A stretch of DNA of 64,000 nt. Source: Pterobdella sp. o SKG-2022. Lineage: Eukaryota > Annelida > Clitellata > Hirudinida > Piscicolidae. Positions 11,750 to 24,665 of the stretch are shown one piece after another (within the stretch, counting starts at the first letter, position 1; each line of letters starts with the position of its first letter). A program made the position numbers and the translations under genes. The notes under the pieces were generated by a model. It saw nothing but the letters and a program-made list of their open reading frames with translations. It was not told the DNA's origin and made no database searches. The stretch spans positions 2,712,272-2,776,271 of the forward strand of contig OZ038325.1 of NCBI GenBank assembly GCA_964035795.1, in the 5' to 3' direction.

Positions 11750-13080
11750 TATCATCTTGACATTGCCACACCTTTTATAATAATCCTCGATATCACTCAG
11801 AGTGAAAATGGAACTAGCAACTTTTCTACCGTTATTGAAAGTCATCACACAAACAAATCTAGATGAAATACATCAGCAGAGTGACCACACGTAGGAAGCT
11901 CTTCTTGTTTTAAGGTCCATAATATAATTTCAACGAGGTTTCCCTGCCAAAGAACAGTTGGTTATATGTGTAAGCCTGCATCTAACGAGAGTGGCCAATC
12001 GTATGTGAAGACAACTAGTGTCTTCAAAGACAGATACAATACCTCAGCTCCTAACCTTCTGTGGACTGGATTGCGTTTGAAGGAATTTCGTGTCGCAGCC
12101 TTTATTGTCCAAGATGGTGATAGAATTAACTTAAGGATGGAATCATTAGGCACAACTGAGGTGCCTGAGACTTTGCTTGAAGCACGATGCACTAAGGTGT
12201 TTTTGAGACTACGAGGTGTACTGAAGATGGAGATAGTTATCCTGCTCAAGTCCCTGTGGATCTGGACAATTGCAGATGGGTCGCTGCTATCCAAGGTGCG
12301 TTGAAGATGTAATCCAAATTAAAGAAAACGAACTGCGTTGACATGGAAAATAAATTTCAGAAAAGTTGTGATGATCTGCTTATAAAGGAAGGAAGATGCC
12401 ACAGCCATGAAGGGATTATCAAGGCGTATGAGTATGCCGTCAAGAATGATGTATCAAGGATAGTGGATGGATGTGGTACAAGGAAGCTTACGTTTGCTGA
12501 ACCACTCATGCTTCATAAGAAGATTGGTTGCCCTATCATACTACATTATGCAGAAATGCGTATTTCAGCTTCCTGCTGTCTGCATGGCTTGAATGTAATG
12601 TAATGCGGTATTTATAAAGCGCTTTTCCTTATAGATCAAAGCGCTTGCTATAAATTTAATGTAACGAAAACACACCGTGGAACAGCGTGCTAATTGTCGG
12701 CCCACGCGGGATCGAACCTGGAAACTTTTAGATAATTAGTCTAATGCTCAAGCATTGAGCTATAGGGGCCGACTGAAGATGCTGGTCCTGCGAGAAAAGC
12801 ACCAAGCCATGTGTTTAATCAATAATAGGTCCGAGATCTGCGACATTGATAGGCTTCGGTCTGATTTGGTGTCAGTTGAAGTTTATGAAACCGGAAAAAA
12901 AATCGGTCACGACACGGTGGCCGATAGGTGAAGCGGTCTGAGGACCGTACAGCGATCTGAGATAGTGCAGTGCTGGAGAACGACTGAGTGGTTCATCGTG
13001 GTTTAGTTTATGTTGTCTCTGCTTGAAGCAGTATGTATCATATTCATGATGCTTTCCATTGGTTGTGGGTATCTGTGTTA
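11750..13080. other. GC-richer island of unknown origin, probably a degraded element
   Basis: Base composition rises clearly above the flanks, and open frames appear on both strands: plus 11966-12304 (112 codons), minus 12294-11962 (110 codons), plus 12343-12603 (86 codons), and a plus frame of about 50 codons starting near 12780. I recognise no domain in any of them. A SINE (12593-12773) sits between the last two plus-strand frames, as though it had been inserted into an older sequence. The other GC-rich parts of this window, apart from exons, are retroelements, so a transposon remnant is the likeliest reading. A processed pseudogene is possible. Confidence 0.45.
12593..12773 (-). mobile_element. 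tRNA-derived SINE, full-length copy
   Basis: Read on the minus strand, a tRNA-like head (12773-12696) has a 7-bp acceptor-stem match GTCGGCC/GGCCGAC, an A-box-like TATAGCTCAATGCTTGAGC, an anticodon-arm-like TTAGA..TCTAA and a B box GGTTCGATCCC. The body follows and ends in AAGCGCTTTATAAATACCG then CATTACATTACATT. The sequence AGCGCTTT...AAAGCGCTT in the body can form a hairpin. Close copy at 39812-39991; two copies of a shorter subfamily at 18050 and 35951. Confidence 0.85.
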
Positions 13081-13299
13081 CTTTCTCTTATAAGAAACAG
13101 CAATATAAATAATTAAAAATGGTTGCAAAACAAAAAAAAATAATAGAGAATAATAAAAAACAATAATATATAAAAGCAAAAACACATAAACTCACATTTG
13201 AATTCAAAACCATTCAAATATCAAATTGCTAAATTTATACAACTCTCATCGGGTGAATAATAAACACAATAAACATTTTTTATGATTTGATGCAGTTTA

Positions 13300-13590
13300 T
13301 TATTATTTTATTATGGTATTATTTTTTTTATTATTATTTTATTATGGTATTATTTTTTTATTATTATTTTATTATAGTATTATTTTTTTAATTATTATTT
13401 TATTATGGTATTATTTTTATTATTATTTTATTATGGTATTATTTTTTTTATTATTATTTTATTATGGTATTATTTTTTTTATTATTATTTTATTATGGTA
13501 TTATTTTTTTTATTATTATTTTATTATGGTATTATTTTTTTTATTATTTTATTATGGTATTATTTTTTTTATTATTATTTTATTACTCTT
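13300..13590. repeat. T-rich minisatellite, unit about 31 bp
   Basis: About nine units of a TTATTATTATTTTATTATGG motif followed by TATTATTTTTTT, varying only in T-run length and one A/G change. It produces misleading I/F/Y-rich open frames. Confidence 0.9.
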
Positions 13591-14203
13591 GTTGTTGAGG
13601 GTACTTTGGTAAGTTCAAGTCTAACGTTTAAAAGTGGAATGAACAGGTTAACTTGAATAATAACAACAACATAATATTAATAATAAAAATAATGATAAGT
13701 TTCAAAAAGAATAAAAAAAATAATCATAAAAATAAATATTATATATGAAGGAGTGGTCATTGTAAAAAAAAAGACCAGAAATTGATTGTAAACACACACA
13801 AAAAAAATACAAGAACTTGACAAAGAAAATGAAAAATCGATAATCAGGTCAAATGGAAATTGATCGATTAAACAGTGATTGAAGCTTAATTGACGAAATA
13901 ATAATGCCAAAAAGATAAATAGACCAATAAATATTGAAAACATAAATCATCAAAATAATAAATTAGACTGAAAAAAAAAAAAATAAAATGTATTATGATA
14001 TTTTTATTACAATTACTCAAATCTGTGTGATAATGGATGGATTTCAAAACGAAAGCATAACATTGATGCAACAACAAAAACAATAACAATAGAAACACTG
14101 AACAAAAAACAAGAGACATATATGATGATTAAAAATCCAATAATTAAAAAATGAATAAATAACAATCAGAAGCAATAATAAAAATAATAATTAAAATAAT
14201 AAA

Positions 14204-15132
14204 CTAGTCGAAAATCCTGTTACAGTTCTTCACCATGAACTCCACCAGCTGACCTCTCTTTATTACGTCATAAGCCAGCTGATCGTCTGCCACCTTATTT
14301 TTTTCATTATCGTTACCCTTATTATTGATTAAAATATTATTATTATCATTATTTCTAATATTCAATTATTTTTTGTTATTTTGTCATTATTTCTGCTAGA
14401 ATTGATCCAATCATTAACATCACTAATTTCACCATTATCTATCATTACTATTTGTGCCTTACTCACATCTTTAATAATAATAATAATAATAACAATAATC
14501 AAACAATCATGCCACCTTGTCAGCAGACCACAGAAGAGTGGGTCCAAACACGATGGCCAAGCCCTGGGCTTGCATGCGGTTGTGTGTGCTGTGTTGTAGA
14601 ACTCTGTGTGTGTGTGGGTGTGTGTGTGTGAGTTTATGGCTCGATGCATGTGTTACAATCATTCAATCGATTACAAAAAACTACACAAAAGAAACAAAAA
14701 CAAAAACACATACATATGCAGGTGCTTAAACAGTGTCTTCATGGTGCAGGCATTAGGAGAAGGTAATTTTTTTATCACTGTCCTCAAGTCATCTACATTG
14801 TCTGCAATGGTGGTGATGGTGGTTGTGGTATGAGGGTAGCAAGATGTATATTGGTAGTGTGATTTTTGTAATATAGGATGTCATATGATGTTGTGGTGAT
14901 GTGAGTGTATGGTAGCAGTAGTGTGATAGTGAGATGGTGCTGTTATGGTGGTCTCACAATTCCTCCCATCACCACCCCTCCCTTTTTTTACCCCCCAAAT
15001 ACTGGTAGCCTGGATGAATTGATGATAGAGGTGAGTGGAGAAGAGTGGTTCAGAAAGTTCCCTGAAGAAGAGTTTAAGAGCTCCAGTGATGGTGTGTACA
15101 TCCCAGCTGGGGTCAGTCAAGTCATAGTACTC

Positions 15133-15208
<76 letters not shown>

Positions 15209-18200
15209 TATTTTTTCGATATTGTTGTATTTTTTTGTTTTTGCTATATTGGCAATAAGATCTAAACAGTAATGGAAACTTTAAAAACATTAAAAAAACA
15301 AAAAAAAATTAATAATAAAAATAATGAAAAATTAAAAAAAAACTAATAAAACACAAATGAAATAATAATGATGAACAAACTCATATCCACTCTGTTCCTC
15401 AACTTCTGCACTGAAGCCATGTTTGAACTCACCCTGTATATTCCGTCTGTGTGTAAGCCTGTGTACGTACGTGATTGATGACGTGAGTGCGTGTGCAAAT
15501 GTTAAACCACAACAACTTTAAAAAACTACTCCACTCTTCATCCTAACCACCATATCAACAACCTCCTACCACCATTATCATCATTACTCTCAACCACCTC
15601 TCTTCTCCACAGCAAGGATACATTCAGAAACAAATCTGGGCATCTTCCTCTTCTCTCGAGTGCTGATGTTCACTATGCTTGAGCCAAATACTACTTCTGT
15701 TGGTGGTGGGTGGGTATTGGTGGTAGCATGGGTAGTTTTGATTATTGGATGAAAAGAAGTGATAGTAGTTTTGGGTGGTGGTGAGATAAAAGTTGATGAG
15801 TGGGTGAAGAATGGATGGGTGGTAGATGAATAAATATGGAATAAATGGATAGATGGAATAATCAATGAATGGGTGGATGAGTAGAGAAGATTGATGGATG
15901 GATGGATAAAGATGATTGATGGATGGATGAATAAACGCACATAAGATCAATAAAATTCAAATATCCATGTATAAAATGAAAGGTACCAAAGGAATGAAAG
16001 CTTATCGAACTGGTGATTAAATCATTAGGAAGGGTGTAATGATGAGATTCAAAGGGGCATTGATGAATGGGGTTTAAATTGTGGGTGGACAACAGGTGCT
16101 TGTGCTAAAAGCACCATGTATCCAAGTATGATTAGAATAATAATAAAAAAAAAAGATTTTAAAAAGAAATGATAAAAGATTGATGATGAAATAAAAAAAA
16201 AAAAAGAGCCAAAGAAATTAATTAAACTGAATAAGAACTAAAAGTGAAGCGTTAGAAGGAAGCAGAAGCATTTAAATCAAGGTCTAACTAATGGTCTACT
16301 GATTCGTGAAAACAGCAGTAATAATAGAATGAGCGACATTAATAACAATAATAATAACAACAATAATAATAAATGATAAGTTTCAGCACCCATAAATTAT
16401 AATAATTATAACAGTCTTGACTCCTGAATGCATGGAAATTTATATTGTTATTTTATTAGATTTTTCATAATTGTGGGATGAATAACAAAAAAATAAAAGA
16501 ATTTAAAAGAAACAACAAACAGAAACAATACTAGTAATAAGAATGAAAAAAAATAATATAAAAAACAACAATAATATGAATAATAGAAATAAAAAACCCC
16601 CACCTTTGTAGATACCAAGTTCACATATATGTTGCTTGGATGGTCTCCTTAAAAGGAAATCAACCAGGCGAAAAGCTATCTTTCTCTTCCCCTCATCCAG
16701 CTTCCTATCCTTCCATCCATCCATCTTTCTATCATTATATTTATCCTCTTTGAAACCGTCTACCGAGTTGGATTCCGAGGCTTTTCTCGACGCTGTGATG
16801 TGGAGCTTGGTTTGGTTTCGTAGATGTGACGTTGCGAGATTTCATGTTATTAGTTGGTATGGTTGTTGTTTCGATGGTGGTGTGCACGGTGGTTGTAGCA
16901 ATGGTGGAAGTGTGGGAGGGAGTGGAGGGTGGTTGTAGTAATGGGGGCATTTTGGAGGAGCGTGGAATATTAAAAATAATGTTAGAAGTTTATGTAGCAG
17001 CTTTATAATAATAATAACAACAAAATGATGAACTGAACTAAAAAGCGAAAATAAAAATAAATCGACTCAAATCCAACTGAAATCACAAGCAAGAAAACTG
17101 ATTAGGAAGCTCATCTCTAAGTTACAAAAACTAATAACTTGAGTGATAACTAACGAATCACTGATAAAGATGGGTGAATGAGCGTTGAGAAAGGTGTTAA
17201 GTGATGATGATGGATGGATGGATGGATGGATGGTGATAAATGGATAAATGATAGAGGAATGATGGTCAGATGGGATTTATACAAACCCTGGATATTAATA
17301 GGACCATGAAAAACAGAGTGGTGTTTTATGTTTGGATGGATAAGTAGATAAAAAGGTAGATAGGTAGAGTAAGGCAGACAAATAGATAGATAAATAGGTA
17401 AGTAGATAGATAGAAAAATAATATAATTTATATAGAAATGGTAACAAATGAGTGGGGAAATTATAAATAGCATCAAGTACCCTTTTAAAATGACGTCATG
17501 AGATATCAAGTTTAATTGTTATTTTTATTGAAAATAATAATAATCATGATAAAAATAAAGCAATATTATAAATATTAGCAAAAATAATGAAAAACGCGTG
17601 ATATATTTCGAAATATGAGTACATTCTAAGAAACACGACATCAATAATAAAAATAATAACAACAATAAAAATAATGAAAAAATAAATAATAACAACAATA
17701 AAAATAATGAAAAAATAAATAATAACAACAATAAAAATAATGAAAAAATAAATAATAACAACAATAAAAATAATGAACTCATAAAATCCATATTCATACC
17801 AGGCTTCTCGAGAGTTTTTGGATAAATGGGCGGGTCCAAAGGCAAGCCCTGTCAATCAAATGACGTCAATGAGTTGAAAAAATACAGGTCTATTATAAGT
17901 CTACATTCATTCATTTTTCTATTCAAATCAATTAGGCATACTCTTCAGGTACAAGTCATAATGCTATTTATAAATATGCCCTAGTATCATTAATATAAAA
18001 CTACTCTGAAAAAGTACATTAGCTATCAATATGCCCACCTATCTATCTATCCTCTATGTGGACTACTAATTGTCGGCCCACGCGGGATCGAACCCGGTAT
18101 CTTTAGATACTTTTTCTAATGCTCAACCACTGAGCTATAAGAACCGAGTAATGAAAACAGGTTATAACAAGCATAAGCCCCTCCCCCCTCACAGCTTGCA

Positions 18201-21200
18201 AAGCATGCATATTATTGATGATGGAGTCCTTCCAATGCAGGCATACTTCCTCATCTTCGTGGTGCAATATGTGGTGTGTGCTGTTTGACGTCTGTAACTG
18301 TATGTGCGTGTGTTTATGGATAGATAGATTATGCATGTGATGACCATTCAAAACCTCATTACACTATCACAACATCATTATACACCTCATAATCTGATCG
18401 CCATCATACTTCACAATAACATCACCAAAGCTCATAATAACATCACTATATCACATAAAATCATCATCCCAAACCCTCACCACCAGTCTCACCATCAAAC
18501 CACACATCATCACCTCAAACGCTCACCATGAAGGCATTTTTTTTATTATTTTTTTCGACAGGAGGCTCCGCAACTTGCACCTCCCCTAGATCCACTTCCA
18601 TTTCTGGTTTGCCTAACGGGTTTGACTGTTTTTTTGACGACGCCTTGCTTTCCTTGTAGAAATATAGGTGACTCTGTACCAGTACTGCAAAACACGAAGT
18701 CCAAGATTTTCTGGAGGTTTGTAGGAAGGGGGTGGGAAAGGTGAAGTGGTTTTGGGGGAAAGTTGTTCAAAGGGAAAATGGTTTGTGAGATGATGAAGGA
18801 AACAGGTAGTTTGTTGGAAAAATGGGGTGAATAGCAAAAAAAAATGGTGGAATGGGTTTTGAGGGAAGAGTGCCAAAAATGCTACAAACTTTATTTTTTT
18901 GCTTCCTGATTCATATTTCGTTTTCTGTATAAGGCCCCTCTTCTCTACAAACTAATGAATATGCATCAATGCCTCATTAATATTCATGAAATCTATTAAT
19001 GAGTTTTTGTTTATTTGTATACACGACTATGAATAGATTAAACAAACTTTGGTGTCTATAGATTAATAATAACAACAACAACAATAATAATAAAAATAAT
19101 GATAATACAAAAATAATAAAAACAATAACACTTCATTTATATTTCCAAGTGAGAACTGAAGTGTTTATATGAGTGTTAATAAAACTCATGATTATTTTTG
19201 TTATTATTGATTTTCTATGCCTTACACATCGCTGTGGAGATTGGAAATTATACCACAACAGCTCAAAATATAACTTGATTATTCGGTTTAAAAATAATAA
19301 CAAAAATAAAAATAACAGTAATAATAATAATAATAATAAATCTCATACCTTAGGTTCCAGAAGATTTACAGATGATGATGTTGGTGGTTTGGATGGCGAT
19401 GATGATTTGGGTAGTGATGATGTAAGCGATGGCTTGGGTAAAGATGATGGTAGTGATAATAATGATGAGCGCTGTGATGGCCCTTTTGTAGTCTGTTTAG
19501 TTGATATTTGAACAATAATAATGATTATAACAAAACAACAATGAAAAAAAACCAGCAACAATAATTATAAAATAAAAATAAAAATGGAACCTGGTCTTCA
19601 GAGCTAATCCTCACATAACCAGCAGGGATTGGGTTGTCTGTCTGTGAAGTGCACATCTATCTATCTTTTTTTCATCACTCAATTTATTTATATTTATCCA
19701 TCTATCTATCCATCAATTTCTCCATCTTTTTATTCCCCCCTCCTACCTTAACCTGCTCATTGTTCTTACTCCATATAGACTTATGTAATTCCTGCATGTT
19801 AGCGTAATCTGTAATGTCACCTGATGATGTCATCTATTGGAGGGATAGATGGGTGAGGTGAGTGAGTGATGGGTGGGATGGATGAATGATGTAATGAAAT
19901 ATGAATGTTGACTAAATGAATATACAGTAGTTGAGTGTGATAAAAGGTAGATAGATGGATGAAAGAAAGATGGATGGATGAATAAAAGCAGGATGGATGG
20001 ATGAAAAGAGGATGAATGGATGGATGAAAGGAAGATGGATAGATGAAAGGAGTATGAATGGATGAAAAAAGGATGGATGGATGGAAGGAAGATGAATGGG
20101 TGGATAAAAGGAGGATGGATGGATGATAGGAGATCGATATTAACAAACCTTGGATTTTTTCATAGCAGCTTCAAGGTTTGCGTATGTCACAGGCTCATAA
20201 ACAGAAATATTATTTTTATTATTCTCATCATCATTATTGTTTTCTTCGTTATTATTTTTATTATTAGTCTCCTCTTCGTTAGCAATTGATTCCAAATTTT
20301 GATATTCATCCTTCCTTCTGACGTCATTTTCATTCTCTACGTCATAACTTTCAGAAATATTTTTCTGCTTGGTCTTTTTATCTATAACACTGTAACCTGT
20401 GTCTTGAATATTATTATTCTGTTTATTATTTTGGTCATTATTATTGTTATTATTCTCAGTATAAACGCTGGTATCATTAGCAATAGGACTTGAACTGATG
20501 CTGTTATTTTCATACAATGTTTCTACTTTATCTTCTTTATTAATATTAATATTATTATTTTTTTTATTATTAAAAACTTCCGTATAAATAATATTACAAT
20601 CTTCACAGTTATTTTTAGCAATAGCTTCAATAGATGAATATTCATTAGCTGCTGAGGAAGTGGGTGGAGTCTTGATTTGATTGACAGATGAATATATAGT
20701 TGTTGGATTTTGGTCATGAAAGGAGGTTATGATGATGTCTGATGGCATTGTGGAAGTTGTTGTGGCAGTGGGAGCAGTAGTACTACTAGTGCTTTCTTCT
20801 ATGTTGCTCGTTGTAGCAAAAGGTTTAGAAGAAGGAAGATGAGAAGTGGATGGGCAAATGGTGGGTGTGGTGATTGATTTAGTTCTGGTGAAAGTTGGGA
20901 ATATTGTTTCTTCAATACCCAATGTAATTGTTTCAGTAACAGCTAGTGGATGGGTGGGAGATGTAGTGATAAGAGTAGCTGTTGGTGTATTGGTAACATT
21001 GGCATTAGTGGTATTGACACTACTAGTAGTTGTAATACAAGGTGATGGTGAGTCATTTATTGTTGGTGAAACGTCATCGAGGTTGTCTAAACTGTTTCCA
21101 GAACTTTCCAGACTGTCTGTTGTCTGGTAATCACTTGTGGCTGGAGAATCTAGGTGTGGGTTTGTTTATGTAGTTGATAAAATGTGGTTTTGGTGATGTC

Positions 21201-21904
21201 TTCATGGCCTTAAAAACTCATTTTTTCATACATACAAACTTACAGTTTATAATTTTAAATATAAGTATGTTAACCACTGAGTCCTCCCTAACTTTTGCAC
21301 AATTCAGCCCCAAAAAACTTCCCACACCAACCTTTAAAAGCATCAGGAACAAGGGATGAAAATTCTTCTGCAGATGCAGGTGAAAGTGGTTTTAGACTCA
21401 TTCTCTCTAACACCTTGGCACTTTTTGGCAAGGGAGCAGGCTTTTTTCCTCGCATGATCTGGGTGTGAAGGGTTTTTGATGGGTTGATTGAAGTTTTTAG
21501 TTAGTTTCTGATATGTTTAATAAGTTTTATAACTTTGTATTGATTATTCTATTTGTTTTGAGTTGTTCTTCATAATTTATAGAGTATTATGCATACTTAA
21601 ATGATACTTTTTGCAGCTATGTTTTTACACACAATATTCAAACCTTCGTATCATCTTTATGAAGATCTTTATTGGATTCACTTTTAATATCAATGTCGTC
21701 TGCAGATAATTCTTGTACGTAAGCAGCAGGCACATAAATTTTGTGTCCGGGTTGCCTGCAATCTGAAACAAACCACCAGTTTTTACTCGCCTTGGTGATC
21801 AAATCATACTCTTGGCCCACTTTTATTTCCACATTTTGATTGTCGTTTTTTGAAAAATATGAATAATCGTACTTTACGATAACTTTGTTTGCAGAATTTG
21901 GCAT
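14204..21904 (-). CDS. ARHGAP12/15/27-like: RhoGAP of the ARHGAP12/15/27 type: SH3-PH-RhoGAP (17 exons, complete)
   Basis: A cytosolic GTPase-activating protein for Rho-family GTPases. Minus-strand exons: 21904-21644, 21458-21332, 21149-20149, 19833-19753, 19641-19591, 19492-19349, 18951-18890, 18710-18527, 18297-18193, 17848-17800, 16792-16604, 15696-15598, 15458-15381, 15134-15003, 14801-14714, 14588-14516, 14293-14204. Every junction keeps phase; 2814 bp, 937 aa. SH3 (about 7-68): VIVKYDYSYF, NWWFVS, YVPAAYVQEL. A 333-residue S/T/N-rich exon 3 follows, with a VTYANL motif echoed by DYANM in exon 4. PH (556-672): VEKRGLIQKTKY, KSWTSCFAVL, then LHWKDSIINNM. RhoGAP (about 745-937): LLRRPSK, MPRFVSECILAVEKR, arginine finger in GLHTDGIYRVSSN, ITGALKLFFRELSEPLF, NRMQAQGLAIVFGPTLL. 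The catalytic Arg, Lys and Asn are retained. No full WW domain is seen; PIPAGYVRISSEDQ may be a relic of one. The exon 4 donor (19753 or 19747) and exon 14 donor (15003 or 14992) have alternatives. Several acceptors are CA-rich. Confidence 0.93.
15136..15207. repeat. (GT)n microsatellite at a splice acceptor
   Basis: About 70 bp of GT, read as (CA)n by the minus-strand RhoGAP gene. The CA run leads directly into the AG of the exon 14 acceptor at 15135, with no separate T-rich tract. Confidence 0.95.
15780..15935. repeat. Degenerate (GGAT)n tract in RhoGAP intron 11
   Basis: Imperfect GGAT/GATG units. Related tracts lie in the same gene at 17205-17235 and 19840-20135 (intron 3), and upstream of it at 22240-22415. 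They generate spurious I/H/P/S-rich open frames. Confidence 0.8.
17640..17780. repeat. 33-bp A-rich minisatellite, about four units
   Basis: Repeats of AATAAAAATAATGAAAAAAT followed by AAATAATAACAAC, nearly identical between units, inside RhoGAP intron 10 close to the small exon 17848-17800. Confidence 0.9.
18050..18148 (-). mobile_element. tRNA-derived SINE, second subfamily
   Basis: Minus-strand head with TATAGCTCAGTGGTTGAGC (A box) and GGGTTCGATCCCGCG (B box), ending in GGGCCGACAATTAGTAGTCC. The body differs from the copies at 12593 and 39812 but matches that at 35951. It lies in RhoGAP intron 9. Confidence 0.8.
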
Positions 21905-22560
21905 TTTTTAAAATAAATTAAAATTAAAAAATAATTTTGAAATGTTTTAATCCATTTTTATGATTTTGAATGTTTGATTTTTGTTTTGTATTTTTAGTGA
22001 AAACTTTAATCGTCTTTTAAGCGCAATACAGGATCAATTTAAGGATACACCTTGAAAATATAATCCTCAAGCGCTTCACTCTTAAATAATAAAAAAAAAA
22101 GATATATTCTAAATGAATAAAATTTTTGCAATTATTTTTTTACTATAAATATAATTTGAACTTCAAAAACTCTACAAGGAACGTTAAATTTTGACTTGTG
22201 TTCTAGATAACATCTCGATGGCATCGTGGGATGAGAGGATGGATGGATGAATGAATAAAAAATTTTAATTGCATGATTGAAAAAATAAAAAAATAAAATG
22301 GTGAATTGGAAGGTGGATGGTTGAATAAATGAATGAAAAAACGGGTAGATGGATGAATGAATGAATAGATGGATGGATAGATGAATGAATGGATAGATAT
22401 ATGTATGGATGGATGTTTTTATTCATAAAAAAATAGATGAATGGTTAACTTGAAGCCAATAAATTAATAGATTTTTTTTAAGCAATCAATAAATCAAGCT
22501 ATAAATAAATAAAAAAATAAATAAATCAATAAATGAATAAATAAAAAATAAACACAATAA

Positions 22561-22639
<79 letters not shown>

Positions 22640-23928
22640 ATCAATCAATCAATCAATCAATCAAATCTTTACCAATGTTTGGGCGTAAAAACTCAAAAAA
22701 AAAGTAAAAATAGATGGATGCATGAGAGATGAAAGATTGGCGATGTAAAGATATGAATGGAGTTTTGATTGATAGAAGTGAGCATGATAAGAACAAATAA
22801 ATAATAAAATAATTACAATAAAAATAATATCATAATATGACTCAAAAAAAAACAATAATTATCAAAATTAAAAAATAATAATATAAACAATAACAAGAAT
22901 AATGGAAATAAAAACTTTAACGATATACATAAAAACAAGAATAATGAAGAAATATAATAATAAATAATAATAAAATAAATAATGAAATACTAATGGTGAA
23001 AAATGACTTTTTCAAAAGATATCGGGGAAGGAGTAGAGAAAACAAATATCCGAGTGGCATTTAATTCATCAGGAACTCACAGAGCGAAAATACACATATA
23101 TATATATACTCGAAAATTAGTTTGAATTCAAGAGTTAAAACAAACTCTATTATAAAAACTGAAAGTTAGTTTATTAAAAAACTAAAAGTTAATTAGAATT
23201 AAAATATAAAGACTAAAAATAAATTAAAATTAAAAATGTTTTGATTAATGAATTTTCGCAAAGAACCTTGACACAGTGTATTTTATGACCTCGTTCAAAG
23301 TGATGAAGAAATTAATTTTTATTCAAATTAAAAAAACTTTGAAATAAAAAGAAATAACTGTAAGTACAAACTGAAAAAATTTTCTGAAAAAAAATAATTT
23401 AAAGTTCAAAAAGATAAAAAAAATTCTCAAATAAATGAAACCTTTTTCGATTTCATTATTTTTGACAAAATCATTATTTTATTTTATTTGCGAAAAAAAA
23501 AATAAAGTTAGTACTCGACTGAAACTTTTTATATCTTGATTCATTTTTGACATTTTAATTCCCTTTAAAATTTTTTTGAAATGTACATTTAAATCTTTTC
23601 CAACTCTCAAAGCTTTTAATCTTTTATACAAACGTAGCTATATGTGAAGCCAAGTAAAAACAAAGATGGAAAAAATGACAGCAATTTAATAAAAATTCTT
23701 AAGAAAATGTTTAAAAATTAAATAATGTCTCGAAAATAAAAATTGACTAAAAACAAAAAAAAACAAAAAAATCAAAGAAAAATAAAAAAACATAAATAGT
23801 AGTTAAGCGTATCAAAATACCCATACAACTTCATTAATAAAAACACCAAAAATAAACGAAAAAATAAATCAAAGGCGGAAATGAGGTTCTGCATCGATTA
23901 GATGTACCTTTGATGATGTCACACAGTG
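21905..23928. other. AT-rich region upstream of the RhoGAP gene, with an (AAAT)n tract
   Basis: No exon is supported. The stretch holds (GGAT)n fragments at 22240-22415, a long (AAAT)n run at about 22556-22640 followed by (AATC)n, and a short TA run near 23098. The RhoGAP promoter must lie in the right-hand flank of 21904, but no recognisable core element is seen near the ATG. Confidence 0.6.
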
Positions 23929-23937
23929 TATAAAAAG
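23929..23937 (+). promoter_or_regulatory. Candidate TATA box with a short noncoding first exon
   Basis: TATAAAAAG is followed about 40 bp downstream by a donor-like TTTTTC then gtgagt (donor at 23976). This could be the promoter and noncoding first exon of the plus-strand EF-hand gene, whose first coding exon begins just after an acceptor at 33478. The distance is large and nothing links them directly. Confidence 0.25.
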
Positions 23938-24185
23938 AAGGGCACGAGTTTCTAAAGAGATTTGCTTCCTTTTTCGTGAGTATTTTATGTTTTTTTTTAG
24001 ATATATAAATTCAAAAATACTCAAACAAGATTATTATGGGCGGTTTCCTTATAAAAAAAAATTAAAAGAATCTTTGATTTTAGGCATTTAAATTAATATA
24101 AATAAGAAAATATACTTTCTCATTCAAACTTCAAAAATTTCTCAAACTGCATCTTTTTGAAATTTTTTCTAAGAGAAAAATTAAG

Positions 24186-24665
24186 CTTTAACCTACGACC
24201 CATCCATCTATCTATTCACCCACCCATCTATCCATCCATCCTTCCATCCATCCATCCACCCTTCATCCATCCATCCATCCATCCATTTACCTTACATCCA
24301 TCCATCCACCCTACATCCATCCATTCCCCCTACATCCATCCACCCATCTTACATCCATCCATCCATTCATCTAATTACCCACCCATCCATCTATCCATCT
24401 ATTCACTCACCCATCTATTCATCTACCCTACATCTATCCATCCAACTATTCACCTCCCATTCTATCCATCCATCCCTTCATCCACTCATCCATCCATCTA
24501 TTCACCCACCCATCTATCCATCCATCCATAAATCCATCTATTCAAGCCTCTCTCATCCATCCATCTATCCATTCATTCATACCCCTCTCATCCATCCATC
24601 TATCCATCCATTCATGCTCCTCTCATCCATTAATTCATGCCCATCTCATCCATCCATCCATTCAT
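24186..24665. repeat. Degenerate (ATCC)n microsatellite, about 480 bp
   Basis: Imperfect CATC/CATT units on the plus strand, producing an artificial H/P/S/I-rich open frame. Similar shorter tracts occur at 36790-36940 and 40980-41460. Confidence 0.9.

Noticed and set aside
12696..12773. A genuine tRNA gene (a 7-nt loop with AAT at the anticodon position)
   Set aside because: The T arm does not pair properly, the same head recurs three more times with decay, and a SINE body follows each copy.
19591..19641. A WW domain in the RhoGAP gene (PIPAGYVRISSEDQ)
   Set aside because: Only the first half resembles a WW start; the second conserved tryptophan and the YYxNH core are absent and cannot be found in the adjacent 100-bp intron.
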